This document shows, one piece after another, positions 25,486-34,385 of a stretch of 64,000 nt of DNA; within the stretch, counting starts at the first letter, position 1, and every line of letters begins with the position of its first letter. This DNA comes from Hyphomonadaceae bacterium. Lineage in GTDB: Bacteria > Pseudomonadota > Alphaproteobacteria > Caulobacterales > Hyphomonadaceae. The notes under the pieces are model-generated. The model ran no database searches. It had not been told where the DNA came from and saw only the letters and a program-made list of their open reading frames with translations. The DNA lies in contig JALHLU010000003.1 of NCBI GenBank assembly GCA_022844345.1, positions 248,001 through 312,000 on the forward strand, written 5' to 3'. The translations under genes were made by a program, and so were the position numbers.

Positions 25486-26667
25486 TCAGACCCGCTCGAT
25501 CGCCATGGCGATGCCTTCGCCGCCGCCGATGCAGAGCGCGGCCATGCCTTTCTTGGCGCCCTTCTGCTCCAGCGCGTTGATCAGCGTCACCAGCACGCGC
25601 GCGCCCGAGGCGCCGATCGGGTGGCCCAGCGCGCAGGCGCCGCCATTCACGTTGACCTTGTCGTGGCCAATGCCGAGTTCCTTCATCGCGATCATCGGAA
25701 CGACAGCGAACGCCTCGTTGATTTCCCAGAGATCAACGTCCGAGGCTTTCCAGCCGGCTTTCTCCAGCGCCTTCTTCATGGCGGGCACGGGGGCCGTGGT
25801 GAAGTAGGCCGGCTCATGGCTGTGCGCGGCGGCGGCGACGATGCGGGCAAGCGGCTTGAGACCGCGCTTCTTGGCTTCGGATTCCTTCATCAGCACCAGG
25901 GCGGCTGCGCCATCGGAAATGCCCGAGGCGTTGGCGGCCGTCACCGTGCCGTCCTTCGAGAAGGCGGGGCGCAGCGTCGGGATCTTTTCCGGCATGGCCT
26001 GGCGCGGCAGTTCGTCGGTGTCGATCACGACGTCGCCCTTCTTGCCCTTCACAGTAACCGGCGCGATCTCGCGCTTGAAGCGGCCTTCCTTGGTGGCGGC
26101 CTGGGCGCGGCTCAGCGTTTCGAGCGCATAGGCGTCCTGCTGCTCGCGCGTGAACTGGTATTCCTTGGCGATCATGTCGGCGAAATTGCCCATCGCGCCG
26201 CCGCCATAGGCGTCCTCGAGGCCATCCGTCGCCATGTGATCGCGCAGCGCGGCCGCGCCGTATTTGTGGCCCTTGCGCAGGTCGACCAGGTGCGGAGCAT
26301 TCGTCATGCTCTCCATGCCGCCCGCGACAACCACGGTGGCGTCGCCCGCGAGAATGGCCGCGCGGCCCATCACGGCCGCCTGCATGCCCGAGCCGCACAT
26401 CTTGTTTACGGTGGTGGCTTCGGATGATTTCGGCAGGCCCGACTTGATGCCCGCCTGACGCGCTGGCGCCTGGCCCTGTCCGGCCGGCAGGCAGTTGCCC
26501 ATATAGACCAGCTCGACATCCTCACCCTGCACGCCGGCTTCTGCCATCGCGGCCTTGATGGCGTGCGCGCCCAGCTCGTTGGCCGAGAAGCCGGCCAGCT
26601 CGCCCAGCATCGCGCCCATCGGCGTGCGCGCCATGCCTACGATGACCACAGGATCAGATGCGCTCAT
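25486..26667 (-). CDS. Acetyl-CoA C-acetyltransferase (thiolase)
   Basis: This 393-residue thiolase has a nucleophilic Cys at about residue 91 in NKMCGSGMQ, GGMESMTNAP, the NVNGGACALGHPIGASGAR block carrying the catalytic His, and the C-terminal CIGGGEGIAMAIERV block with the second Cys. It condenses or cleaves acetoacetyl-CoA, so it may feed PhaB or act in degradation. ATG 26667 follows GAGG. The choice between phaA and atoB cannot be made here. Confidence 0.95.
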   Translation of the reverse strand: MSASDPVVIVGMARTPMGAMLGELAGFSANELGAHAIKAAMAEAGVQGEDVELVYMGNCLPAGQGQAPARQAGIKSGLPKSSEATTVNKMCGSGMQAAVMGRAAILAGDATVVVAGGMESMTNAPHLVDLRKGHKYGAAALRDHMATDGLEDAYGGGAMGNFADMIAKEYQFTREQQDAYALETLSRAQAATKEGRFKREIAPVTVKGKKGDVVIDTDELPRQAMPEKIPTLRPAFSKDGTVTAANASGISDGAAALVLMKESEAKKRGLKPLARIVAAAAHSHEPAYFTTAPVPAMKKALEKAGWKASDVDLWEINEAFAVVPMIAMKELGIGHDKVNVNGGACALGHPIGASGARVLVTLINALEQKGAKKGMAALCIGGGEGIAMAIERV

Positions 26668-27020
26668 GGGGAAAGCCTCTCTATTGATTTGTGCGGGGCA
26701 CAATCATCCCCGGCCCTCATTCCGTCAAGGCGCGGAACATGAAGGCAATCGGGCTTGCGCGAGACCCCTGCGGGCCAATTCCGCCGCGTCGAAGGGCCTC
26801 GCCGTCACCCGGTCAGACGTCGTGCGCCGGATTACCCATTGGCGGCGGCGCTGGCGCACCCGCCTGCCCCTCTTCGGCAGGCAACTCGCCAAACGTCGTT
26901 GGTTCTTCGAATGGAAAGCGCTCTCCGCTTGCCGGCGGGTAGAGCAACGACGCCTCGGGCGCATCCGGAGCGTCAGCCGCAGCTGACGCTTCCGGCGCGG
27001 TCAGGACCGGCCCGGGCGCC
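26668..27020. other. Intergenic, no supported gene
   Basis: This is the 353 bp between the thiolase start and the dodecin stop. A leftward 87-codon frame (26813-27076) overlaps the dodecin tail and encodes a Pro/Ala/Glu-rich peptide with no ribosome site, so I left it out. I see no strong hairpin or repeat. Confidence 0.45.
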
Positions 27021-27269
27021 TCAGCGCTTCTTTTTCTTCTTGGCCTTGTCCGCGCCGCCGCCGCCAGCCTCTTCAACCTCGAACGTGATCTGCAGGTTGA
27101 CGCGGTAGGAAACGATCTTCCCGTTCTCGATCACGGTCGACAGGTTATTGACGTTTGCAGAGCGCAGGCCCCGAACCGTCTTCGAGAAGCGCGCGACCGC
27201 CGACTGGATCGCATCCTCGAACGATTTCGGCGACTCGCTTAGAATCTGCTCGGACTTCATGATAGCCAT
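27021..27269 (-). CDS. Dodecin-family flavin-binding protein
   Basis: This 82-residue protein has the dodecin layout of strand - helix - two strands: SPKSFEDAIQSAVARFSKTVRGLRSANV and VIENGKIVSYRVNLQITFEVEE. Dodecins form 12-mers that store riboflavin or FMN. It has a charged Gly/Lys tail of about 15 residues after the core, unusual for the family and perhaps nucleic-acid or membrane interacting. ATG 27269 follows GGGAG. Confidence 0.85.
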   Translation of the reverse strand: MAIMKSEQILSESPKSFEDAIQSAVARFSKTVRGLRSANVNNLSTVIENGKIVSYRVNLQITFEVEEAGGGGADKAKKKKKR

Positions 27270-27397
27270 GACGTGTCTCCCAACTGGCTAAGCAAAGGGA
27301 CCTCACGCGCGAGGCGTTCGCAATGCGCATCGCGCAACAAGCGAGTAGCCGATCCGGTTCGATCTGTCACAATGCTTCCGCAGACAAGGGAACGGGC

Positions 27398-28189
27398 ATG
27401 ACGGGCTTCATCGACACGGAAATCACCGGCCGGATCGCCATCGTGCGGTTTGATCGCGGCAACAAGGCCAACGCATTGTCGGCGGAAGCCATCCGGCAGC
27501 TGACCGAAGCGGCGCGGCAGTTTCATGCGCGTCCCGATGTGTCTGCCGTCATCCTCGCCGGGCGCGCCGACAACTTCACGCTGGGCGCCGACCTGAAGGA
27601 CCCTGCACGCGCCACCCAGAAGAATGAAGGGCTCGCGCAGCGCCGCATCTCGCTGCGCGCCGGTCCCGAGATGTGCGAGGCCTGGGAAAAGGTGGACGCC
27701 ATCACCATCATGGCGATCGAGGGCTGGTGCGTTGGCGGCGGGGCGGCGCTGGCTGTTGCGTGCGACCTGCGCGTGATGGCGAAGTCGGCCATGCTCTATG
27801 TTCCCGAGGTGGCGCGCGGCATGAATATGAGTTGGGGTTCGATCCCGCGCATGACGGCCTTGGTCGGCCCTGCCCGCGCCAAGCGGCTTGCTGCGCTGTG
27901 CGAGAAGGTGGACGCGGAGACCGCGCTGGCGTGGGGCCTCGCGGATGCGGTATCGGCCGATGGTGCCGCCCTCGCTCGGGCTGTGGAGATTGCGCGGACA
28001 GCCGCCGCTCTCCCGCCCACGGCGCTGAAGATGGTGAAGCGCGACGTGAACATCGCCGCGCTCGCCCTGTCGCAGGCGACCGCCCATCGCGACCTCGAAG
28101 CCTTCGCCCTGATGCAGCAGAGCGAGGACTACACAGAGGGCGTTGCTTCATTCCTTGAGGGTCGTGACCCACGCTTCACTGGGGACTGA
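27398..28189 (+). CDS. Enoyl-CoA hydratase/isomerase family protein
   Basis: This 263-residue crotonase-fold protein has the oxyanion-hole region TLGADLKD (about 60), the EGWCVGGGAALAVACDLRVMA block (about 105-128) and the GMNMSWGSIPRM loop. It probably acts in fatty-acid or acyl-CoA degradation; the usual paired glutamates are not obvious, so the exact reaction is unclear. ATG 27398 follows AAGGGAA; codons upstream to 27323 are weak. Confidence 0.9.
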   Translation: MTGFIDTEITGRIAIVRFDRGNKANALSAEAIRQLTEAARQFHARPDVSAVILAGRADNFTLGADLKDPARATQKNEGLAQRRISLRAGPEMCEAWEKVDAITIMAIEGWCVGGGAALAVACDLRVMAKSAMLYVPEVARGMNMSWGSIPRMTALVGPARAKRLAALCEKVDAETALAWGLADAVSADGAALARAVEIARTAAALPPTALKMVKRDVNIAALALSQATAHRDLEAFALMQQSEDYTEGVASFLEGRDPRFTGD

Positions 28190-28240
28190 CCGCCCGGTCG
28201 TCAGGCCCGCCTGATCACCACATGTTGGCGCAACTCGCCT

Positions 28241-29533
28241 TCAGATCCCAGACCTAACCGGGATGGTCGCGCTGACCGTCGCGGAAATGAAACCGCCGCC
28301 AAGGACGGTGGCGCCATCGGGCGCGGCATAGATCACGCAGGCCTGACCCGGCGCGACGCCTTCTTCCGGCGTATCGAACGCAAAGCCCGGCACACCTTCG
28401 ACCAGCGTCATCCGCCCCGGCACAGGCGCGCGCGTCGAGCGCACACGCGCCAACGCCCGCACGCCAGCTACGCACGCATCGCTCAGCGAGCCTTCGCCCA
28501 GCCAGTTGCTCTCACCAATCGCCAGGGCGGACGTGAGCAGCGCTTCGCGCGGCCCCACGATCACGCGGCGGTTGGGTGCATCCAGCTTCACGACGAACAA
28601 GGGCTCGCCGGTTGCGACGCCGAGGCCGCGGCGCTGACCGATGGTGTAGCGTATCACGCCTTCATGCTGGCCCATCACGCGGCCATCCATGTGCACGATG
28701 TCGCCGGGCTGCACCGCGCCCGGGCGCAGCTTCTGCACGATGTCGGAATACTTGCCGGCCGGGACGAAGCAGATGTCCTGGCTGTCGGGCTTGGCCGCAA
28801 CCTGCAGGCCAAGCGCGGCCGCCGCGCGCCGCACATCCGGCTTCTTCATGCCGCCGAGCGGGAAGCGCAGGAAGTCGAGCTGCGCGCGCGTGGTGGCGAA
28901 CAGGAAGTAGGATTGATCGCGATCCGGATCAGCTGCGCGGGAAAGCTCCGCCCGCCCGTCCGCACCGATCGTGCGGCGGATGTAGTGGCCGGTCGCCATG
29001 GCGTCGGCGCTAAGATCGCGGGCGGTGGCAAGCAGATCGGAGAACTTCACCGTCTGGTTGCAGCGCACGCATGGAATCGGCGTCGAGCCTTTGAGGTACG
29101 TGTCCGCGAAGTCTTCCATGACCTGCTGGCGGAAGCGGCTTTCGTAATCCAGCACATAGTGCGGAATGCCCAGCGCTTCGGCCACGCGGCGGGCATCATG
29201 AATGTCCTGCCCGGCGCAGCACGCGCCCTGCTTCTTCAGGGCGGCGCCATGATCATAGAGCTGCAGCGTCACGCCGATCACATCGTAGCCGGCATACTTC
29301 AGCAGCGCGGCGACGACGGAGGAATCCACCCCGCCCGACATGGCGGCCACAACGCGAATCTCGCCGCGCGGACGCGGGTCGCCAGGGAACAGATCGAGGT
29401 CCGCGCCCGACAGGTCCACCTTCGACAGTTTCGAGAAATCGCAGAGCCCGTCGGCGACCGGCCAATCTTCAAGAGGAGTGGCCGCCTCAACAGGCGCAAC
29501 AGGGCCGCCGCGCGGCCCGATCAGGGTGGTCAT
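28241..29533 (-). CDS. mnmA: tRNA 2-thiouridylase MnmA
   Basis: This enzyme thiolates U34 of tRNA Lys, Glu and Gln. The PP-loop [15 protein letters not shown] is at about residue 64-78. The first catalytic Cys lies in TPIPCVRCN, with the second in the [13 protein letters not shown] region, and MATGHY is present. Its 430 residues include an N-terminal extension of about 58 residues ahead of the PP-loop, longer than in E. coli. ATG 29533 follows GGAG; in-frame codons up to 29827 were rejected as they run into the divergent HD gene. Confidence 0.95.
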   Translation of the reverse strand: MTTLIGPRGGPVAPVEAATPLEDWPVADGLCDFSKLSKVDLSGADLDLFPGDPRPRGEIRVVAAMSGGVDSSVVAALLKYAGYDVIGVTLQLYDHGAALKKQGACCAGQDIHDARRVAEALGIPHYVLDYESRFRQQVMEDFADTYLKGSTPIPCVRCNQTVKFSDLLATARDLSADAMATGHYIRRTIGADGRAELSRAADPDRDQSYFLFATTRAQLDFLRFPLGGMKKPDVRRAAAALGLQVAAKPDSQDICFVPAGKYSDIVQKLRPGAVQPGDIVHMDGRVMGQHEGVIRYTIGQRRGLGVATGEPLFVVKLDAPNRRVIVGPREALLTSALAIGESNWLGEGSLSDACVAGVRALARVRSTRAPVPGRMTLVEGVPGFAFDTPEEGVAPGQACVIYAAPDGATVLGGGFISATVSATIPVRSGI

Positions 29534-29653
29534 GTCAGTGTCTCCAGCGGGTTCAAGGCCCGAAGCAGCAATGGAGAGCCGCATATAGTGTAAAAGCGGC
29601 GCAATGTGGAGCCCGCCGCTGGTTCGCCCGAAATCGCACGCTATCATAGGGAA

Positions 29654-30127
29654 ATGGAACAGAATCAGGTCCGCGCGGAAATCATCGCCCTCGCAACCCG
29701 GCTTCATGCTGGCCAGACCGACAAGGCGGGCCATCCCTATGTCGGCCATCTCGCGCGGGTCGCCGCCAGGCTGGCGGAACGCTGGCCAGACGCAACCCGT
29801 GACGAGCGCGAGGCAGCCTGGCTGCACGACAGCCTTGAAGACACCGAGGCGACGGAAGCCTCACTCCTCGCGGCTGGCGTGAGCCCCGAGACTGTCCGCA
29901 TCGTCCGGGCCGTCACGCGCCCGCACGGCTCGGACTATCTCACCTGGATCGCCGGGCTTGCCGCAGCGGGCGATGTCTCGATCCTGCGCGTCAAGCTCTC
30001 CGACAATGCAGACAACATCGATCCGGCGCGCGTTGCGCTGCTGCCGGACGGCGCGGCGCGCGTCGCCAACCGTTACGAACCCGCTCGCCGGCTGCTCGAG
30101 GGCGGCCTCGCCAGGGCCGGTGGCTGA
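29654..30127 (+). CDS. HD-domain phosphohydrolase, RelA/SpoT-hydrolase-like
   Basis: This 157-residue protein has a small HD domain. It shows [20 protein letters not shown], the HD pair in [12 protein letters not shown] (about 55-66) and VKLSDNADN (about 115). These match the hydrolase domain of SpoT/MESH1-type enzymes that remove pyrophosphate from (p)ppGpp, but related families have other nucleotides as substrate. It is followed 5 bp later by a HEPN-like gene and then a zinc-ribbon gene, apparently one transcript. Confidence 0.85.
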   Translation: MEQNQVRAEIIALATRLHAGQTDKAGHPYVGHLARVAARLAERWPDATRDEREAAWLHDSLEDTEATEASLLAAGVSPETVRIVRAVTRPHGSDYLTWIAGLAAAGDVSILRVKLSDNADNIDPARVALLPDGAARVANRYEPARRLLEGGLARAGG

Positions 30128-30132
30128 CCATC

Positions 30133-30768
30133 GTGGCAACAGAGCCCTCATCCCCGCATCACTTCCAGACCAACCAGCCGCGCGAGTTGCTGGCGTGCGT
30201 CGAGCATGCCGCCGAGCTGGCGCACAAGGCGGCGGAAGATCATGGCGCGTGGCGCTGGCTGGCTATCTCGATGACGTTGGCGGTGCAGAATGCCTGTCTC
30301 TGCGCGCTCGATCATGGCGACGAATACGGCGTCAAGGGGATGACGCGCTCGGACGCGCGCGAGATCACGCGGTGGACCAAGAACGGCCGGCGCGGGCCTG
30401 AGCCGCTGGCCGTGCGCGAGCCGCGGATCGTATCTCCGCTCGAGCTCCTGCGCCGCGTGGGCGACCCGTTCTTCCTGCGCCCGCCCTACCAGCTGCCCTA
30501 CAGCCGCAAGATTGCCGAGGCATTCGATGACCTGGTCGACCTGCGCAACACCTTCCTGCATTTCAGCGAGGATGGCTGGACGATCGACCTGCGCGAAATT
30601 CCCCCGCTGGTCCTGAGCGCATCGCAGGTGATCCGGCACCTGGCGGTCACACAACCGATCTACCTGCGCTATGCTGGCCCGCATCATCGCGAGCGCGTGG
30701 CGGCGGCATTGGATGCGATTGACGCGGCGATGGAGCACTATCCCGAAGAGCCCGCAGAAGAGGCCTGA
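30133..30768 (+). CDS. Hypothetical protein with a HEPN-type RX4H motif
   Basis: This 211-residue helical protein starts at a GTG. A first helix (LLACVEHAAELAHKAAEDHGAW) precedes AISMTLAVQNACLCAL. Near residue 138 is LVDLRNTFLHFSEDGW, which contains R-N-T-F-L-H, the RX4H signature of HEPN ribonucleases and nucleotidyltransferase partners. The fold order (four to five helices) agrees. No antitoxin such as MNT is next to it; the neighbours are an HD phosphohydrolase and a zinc ribbon. The HEPN assignment is inference. Confidence 0.72.
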   Translation: MATEPSSPHHFQTNQPRELLACVEHAAELAHKAAEDHGAWRWLAISMTLAVQNACLCALDHGDEYGVKGMTRSDAREITRWTKNGRRGPEPLAVREPRIVSPLELLRRVGDPFFLRPPYQLPYSRKIAEAFDDLVDLRNTFLHFSEDGWTIDLREIPPLVLSASQVIRHLAVTQPIYLRYAGPHHRERVAAALDAIDAAMEHYPEEPAEEA

Positions 30769-30771
30769 TCG

Positions 30772-30990
30772 ATGCGCGGTTTCCTCATGTGGTTCATGCC
30801 GGCGAAGATGAAACAGGCAGCCGAGGCTGAATCGCGACAATGGATTGGTGTGTGCAATCACTGCGGCTCTGAAAACTCGATCTGGGATATCGGCGGGATA
30901 CGCTATGGCGCGGCAGGGCGGCCTACAAAGCTGGTCCGCTGCCCGAAATGCCGGAAGCCCGGCGCGCATACGTTCGAGAAGCGCGGGTAG
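30772..30990 (+). CDS. Small zinc-ribbon protein
   Basis: This 72-residue protein has two Cys pairs, CNHCGSEN and CPKCRK, separated by IWDIGGIRYGAAGRPTKLVR, typical of a rubredoxin-like zinc ribbon. A short hydrophobic start (FLMWFMPAKM) may tether it. The start follows the HEPN-like gene by 3 bp, and the role is unknown. Confidence 0.75.
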   Translation: MRGFLMWFMPAKMKQAAEAESRQWIGVCNHCGSENSIWDIGGIRYGAAGRPTKLVRCPKCRKPGAHTFEKRG

Positions 30991-31052
30991 CTGCCCGCAG
31001 GTCCACGTCGTGCAATCCGCGCGGGGACAGACCGGCTGCCGGACGGCGCAAC

Positions 31053-32375
31053 CTAGCGAACGCTGGATACGCGCCAGATCGTGTTGCCGACATCATCCGC
31101 CACCAGCAGGGCGCCGTCCTTTGCGATCTCGACGCCGACGGGCCGGCCGAAAGCCAGCTCCTTGTCCGCATCGATGAAGCCCGTCAGTACGTCGACAGCA
31201 TCTCCCGATGGCTTGCCGCCGGCAAATGGCACGAAGATCACCTTGTAGCCGCTGAAGGGATCACGGTTCCATGAGCCGTGCTGGCCGACGAAAGCGCCGC
31301 TGCCATATTGCGGTCCCAGCGTCTGTCCATCAGCGAAGGTGAGCCCCAACGAAGCCGTGTGCGCGCCAACGGCGAAGTCGGGGGCTATGGCCTTGGCCAC
31401 CATGTCCGGGCGTTCGGGTTTCACGCGCGTGTCGACAGTAGCGCCAAAATAGCTCCATGGCCAACCATAGAAAGCGCCATCCTTCACCGATGTGATGTAG
31501 TCGGGCACGAGGTTGTGCCCCAGCTCGTCCCGTTCGTTGACCGCCACCCACAAGGCGCCGCTCTGCGGCTCCCAATCCATGCCGTTGGGATTTCGCAGGC
31601 CGGTGGCGAACAGGCGCTTGGCGCCGCTTGCGCGATCGATCTCCCAGATCGCCGCGCGCCCCTCTTCCTTGTCGAGCCCGTTCTCGCCCACATTCGAGTT
31701 CGAGCCGACCGTCGCATAGAGCTTCGATCCGTCTTGCGACGCGACAAGGGCCTTGGTCCAGTGATGATTGAGCGTGCCGCCGGGCAGCTCCGTCAGCACT
31801 TCGGGCGTGGCGGATATCCGGGTCAGCTCCTGCGTGTACGGAACACTGACCACGCCATCCGTGTTCGCGATGTAGAGGCGGCCCGAAGCCAGGGCCATGC
31901 CAAAGGGCGAATTGAGATTGCTCAGGAACACCGCGCGGGTCTCCGCCACGCCATCACCATCCTGATCCCGCAGCAGGGTGATGCGGTTGGCGGTGGGTGT
32001 GATGGCGCCCGCCTTCTTCATCGCGCCGTCCTGGAAAAAGCCCCGGATGCCGCCCGCCTGATCTGGCCGCGGCGGGGCGTTCGTTTCGGCGACCAGCACG
32101 TCGCCGTTCGGCAACACGTAGATCCAGCGCGGGTGGTCGAGGCCGGTTGCAAAAGCGCCGACCTTAAGCCCCTCCGCAGCCAGGGGCGTCTGCCCCTCGG
32201 ACCAGCCGGTCGCCTCCGCGATTTTGACCACGGGAAGAAGGGATCCGCTCGGCTTGGGAAGTTGTGGGTTGAGACCCATGCCCACGGAGACCGGCTGCAG
32301 CGCCGGCTGCGAGCAGGCTCCGGACAGAAACGTGATTGCAGTGACGGCCAACACAACTGTCTTCAGGGATTTCAT
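31053..32375 (-). CDS. PQQ-dependent sorbosone/sugar dehydrogenase, lipoprotein
   Basis: This 440-residue beta-propeller protein has a lipobox (LSGAC, Cys about residue 20), LDHPRWIYVLPNGDVLVAE, HHWTKAL (active-site His), ATGLRNPNGMDWEPQSGALW and SWNRDPFSGYKVIFVPF, the GSDH/sorbosone dehydrogenase pattern. It oxidises a sugar or aldose in the periplasm with PQQ and passes electrons to the respiratory chain. The substrate is not known. ATG 32375 starts the signal peptide; codons to 32426 are upstream extension. Confidence 0.87.
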   Translation of the reverse strand: MKSLKTVVLAVTAITFLSGACSQPALQPVSVGMGLNPQLPKPSGSLLPVVKIAEATGWSEGQTPLAAEGLKVGAFATGLDHPRWIYVLPNGDVLVAETNAPPRPDQAGGIRGFFQDGAMKKAGAITPTANRITLLRDQDGDGVAETRAVFLSNLNSPFGMALASGRLYIANTDGVVSVPYTQELTRISATPEVLTELPGGTLNHHWTKALVASQDGSKLYATVGSNSNVGENGLDKEEGRAAIWEIDRASGAKRLFATGLRNPNGMDWEPQSGALWVAVNERDELGHNLVPDYITSVKDGAFYGWPWSYFGATVDTRVKPERPDMVAKAIAPDFAVGAHTASLGLTFADGQTLGPQYGSGAFVGQHGSWNRDPFSGYKVIFVPFAGGKPSGDAVDVLTGFIDADKELAFGRPVGVEIAKDGALLVADDVGNTIWRVSSVR

Positions 32376-32453
32376 CGCAAACGCTCCGCACGGCTCCAGC
32401 CTGCAGCCCAATGCCTGGGGTTTCAAGACGTTCCAGGCAAGGCAGGGGCGCCT

Positions 32454-32639
32454 CTACCCCGCCCGCCCCAGCGCCTTCAACACTGCGTCCGGATCACCGC
32501 CCTGTTCGCTGACGGCGAGCTTCCAGCGCGCCAGCGCCTCGCGGTAATAGTCTTTTATACACGGGCTGCAGTGCCGGTGACAGCAGAGGTATTCCTCTGG
32601 CTCGTTCGGCGGAGCCGGAAAGGGGGCGGAGGGCGTCAT
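32454..32639 (-). CDS. Small oxidoreductase-like (Cys-rich) protein
   Basis: The product has 61 residues. EPEEYLCCHRHCSPCIKDYYREALARWK matches the oxidoreductase-like domain (PF09791 type), with CC-x3-C-x2-C likely to bind a metal. It lies within a longer open frame (to 33179), but ATG 32639 follows ACAGGGGGC and encodes the recognisable domain; the upstream part has atypical composition. The role of the family is uncertain. Confidence 0.75.
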   Translation of the reverse strand: MTPSAPFPAPPNEPEEYLCCHRHCSPCIKDYYREALARWKLAVSEQGGDPDAVLKALGRAG

Positions 32640-32720
32640 GCCCCCTGTCCTAGCGCAACCTTGCAGGCGCTGGAAATGGCGGCCCGGATTCACTGGCTGA
32701 GGCCCGCCCCCCCCCCCAAG

Positions 32721-32750
32721 GCCATCGTTCACAGCCCCAGGAACGATGGC
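32721..32750. repeat. 10-bp inverted repeat with 10-base loop
   Basis: GCCATCGTTC at 32721 and its exact reverse complement GAACGATGGC at 32741 form a stem of 10 pairs. Short T-rich sequence (GTCTTTGTC) follows on the + strand, so it may terminate or regulate. It is just after an 11-C run. Confidence 0.4.
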
Positions 32751-32995
32751 GTCTTTGTCACGGTGTGAGGCCGAAGCCTCCCAATCGCATGACCAGTTAT
32801 CCACGCCCGTTGGCGCCGTCTGTACGCAGTCCGACATGCGGGGCGTGTACGTGACGCGTGAACAGGGGCAGCACGATGCGAGATGCTGTCCGATTCCTCG
32901 TTCGCGATTCAGCCTGCACCGTACAGACGCTGGCGCCGGCGAGTGTACCTGATAGCGACAGCGCGCAGCTCCCCCCGTGTGCGCTTGAACGACTG

Positions 32996-33028
32996 GGGCG
33001 CCTCCGCTCCGACCCGAGGCGCCCTTTT
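32996..33028 (+). terminator. Rho-independent terminator-like hairpin, + strand
   Basis: GGGCGCCTC pairs with GAGGCGCCC across an 11-base loop, followed at once by TTTT. A 9-bp GC-rich stem and T-run on the + strand imply a transcript ending near 33028. No rightward gene precedes it in this stretch. Confidence 0.6.
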
Positions 33029-33131
33029 CGTTCAGGTGGTAAGTGGTCCACCTTCGTCGGACGAACAAAATCGGCGTTTGTACGATACCGTACATAAACG
33101 CATAGCCGGATGTGACATGAGATAGCTGCAA

Positions 33132-33320
33132 GTGGAGCGCATCTTGTTCGTATCTGCGGACAAAAAGCTGGCTCATCACCGCGCGGAGATTGTGCGCCTG
33201 AGAGAGTGTCTCTCGAAAGCGCAGCAGAACTCACGTGTGGCCGGCCTCCTCCGCGCGACTTTGCAACTGCATGAAGACATTCTCGCGCAATCTGACGAGG
33301 GCGCGGCGCGCAAGGCGTGA
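33132..33320 (+). CDS. Possible small helical protein
   Basis: A 62-residue frame opens with GTG 33132. The peptide is amphipathic and helical (ERILFVSADKKLAHHRAEIV, then RECLSKAQQN and LLRATLQLHEDILAQ). Codon use looks moderately coding, but the ribosome site is weak (CAAGTG). It lies upstream of the Crp/Fnr gene. It could be a small regulatory protein or spurious. Confidence 0.35.
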   Translation: MERILFVSADKKLAHHRAEIVRLRECLSKAQQNSRVAGLLRATLQLHEDILAQSDEGAARKA

Positions 33321-33485
33321 GGCAATCGCCTGCCACACTCAATATGCGCGAAATAGAACGCGCGCACCCGCAACTGTTTGCATGGTGTTGTGGCTCTTTT
33401 CTCGATCTCAGGCATTATACACTCAGCGGTTGTCCCTGTTGGGCGCACAGCCTCCTGAGAGACACGTGTGCTCCCGCCTCTGGCG

Positions 33486-34226
33486 ATGGAGCTATTGTTG
33501 CCCCTGAAAGATCAAAGCAAAATCCAAAACCGAATTCTTGCTTCGCTGCCCGCGGCAGAGTTCGCGCTCGTCTCCAAATTGCTTCACCGCGTGACGCTGG
33601 ATCTGGGACAGACGCTCCACCATCATGGCGACGTGATCGAGCAGGTCTACTTCGTTGAGAGCGGCTTCATCTCAGCGCTCACCGTGCTCTCCGACGGACA
33701 GCCGTTGGAGATCGGCCTCATTGGTTCGGAAGGCGTGGCGGGATTCTCGGTCGTGCTTGGGGGCAAGACATCCTACGCCGAAACCATGTGCCAGACCGGC
33801 GGAGAAGCCTATCAGATGTCCGCAGCTGCTCTGGTCGAGGCTTTTTCAGCCGCGCCTACCCTGCGCAGCCAGCTGTTGCGCTATGTGTTGATCTTTCAGG
33901 TTCAGGTCTCGCAGACCGCCGCGTGTAACGCGCACCACGCACTGGAACAGCGGCTCGCGCGCTGGCTGCTGTCGGCCCACGACAGGACCGGCACGCCCGA
34001 GCTATCGCTGACGCAGGACCTGATCGCTGTCATGCTCGGCGTCCGGCGCGCCACGGTGAGCATTGCCGCAAGCACGCTGCAGCGGGCCGGAGCAATCCGC
34101 TACCAGCACGGCAAGATCACGATCACAGATCGCGCAGGCCTCGAGAACATGGCCTGCGAATGCTACGAGGCGGTGAGCGGCGAGTACCGCCGGCTTTTTG
34201 GCGAGTATACCACACCCCGCGGCTGA
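33486..34226 (+). CDS. Crp/Fnr family transcriptional regulator
   Basis: This 246-residue protein has a cyclic-nucleotide-type sensor barrel (LGQTLHHHGDVIEQVYFVESGFISAL, then GLIGSEGVAGFSVVLGG), a long dimer helix and a C-terminal winged helix with LTQDLIAVMLGVRRATVSIAASTL. It lacks the clear FNR cluster cysteines and the CRP cAMP ligand set. It belongs to the alphaproteobacterial subgroup with ACNAHHALEQRLARWLL. GTG 33468 is an alternative start, but MELLLPLKDQ matches family N-termini. A histidine kinase follows 160 bp later. Confidence 0.9.
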   Translation: MELLLPLKDQSKIQNRILASLPAAEFALVSKLLHRVTLDLGQTLHHHGDVIEQVYFVESGFISALTVLSDGQPLEIGLIGSEGVAGFSVVLGGKTSYAETMCQTGGEAYQMSAAALVEAFSAAPTLRSQLLRYVLIFQVQVSQTAACNAHHALEQRLARWLLSAHDRTGTPELSLTQDLIAVMLGVRRATVSIAASTLQRAGAIRYQHGKITITDRAGLENMACECYEAVSGEYRRLFGEYTTPRG

Positions 34227-34385
34227 ACCGGCCGGGACGAGGAAAACGCCTGCTTTCAGGGCGAGATTGCCGCCGCTCTGCTTGTCAGACTTTTCAGGAA
34301 TGCAAGGCGCGCCGGAGAGTCGATTAACGTACCGACTTATCCAGCCTCGAGGCTCATCGGTACTCGCGGTGATGGAGAAAAGGCG

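Larger units (their letters stand above)
32640..33131. other. Intergenic region with C-tract, hairpins and possible small RNA
   Basis: No gene of usual type fits here. It holds an 11-C run (32707-32717), a 10-bp inverted repeat (32721-32750) and a strong rightward terminator-like hairpin (32996-33028). The last has no rightward gene upstream within 2 kb, since the last one ends at 30990. Several 60-80-codon frames overlap here; none has a convincing ribosome site. Confidence 0.55.

Noticed and set aside
26813-27076. Leftward 87-codon frame after dodecin
   Set aside because: It overlaps the dodecin tail, has Pro/Ala-rich composition and no ribosome site.
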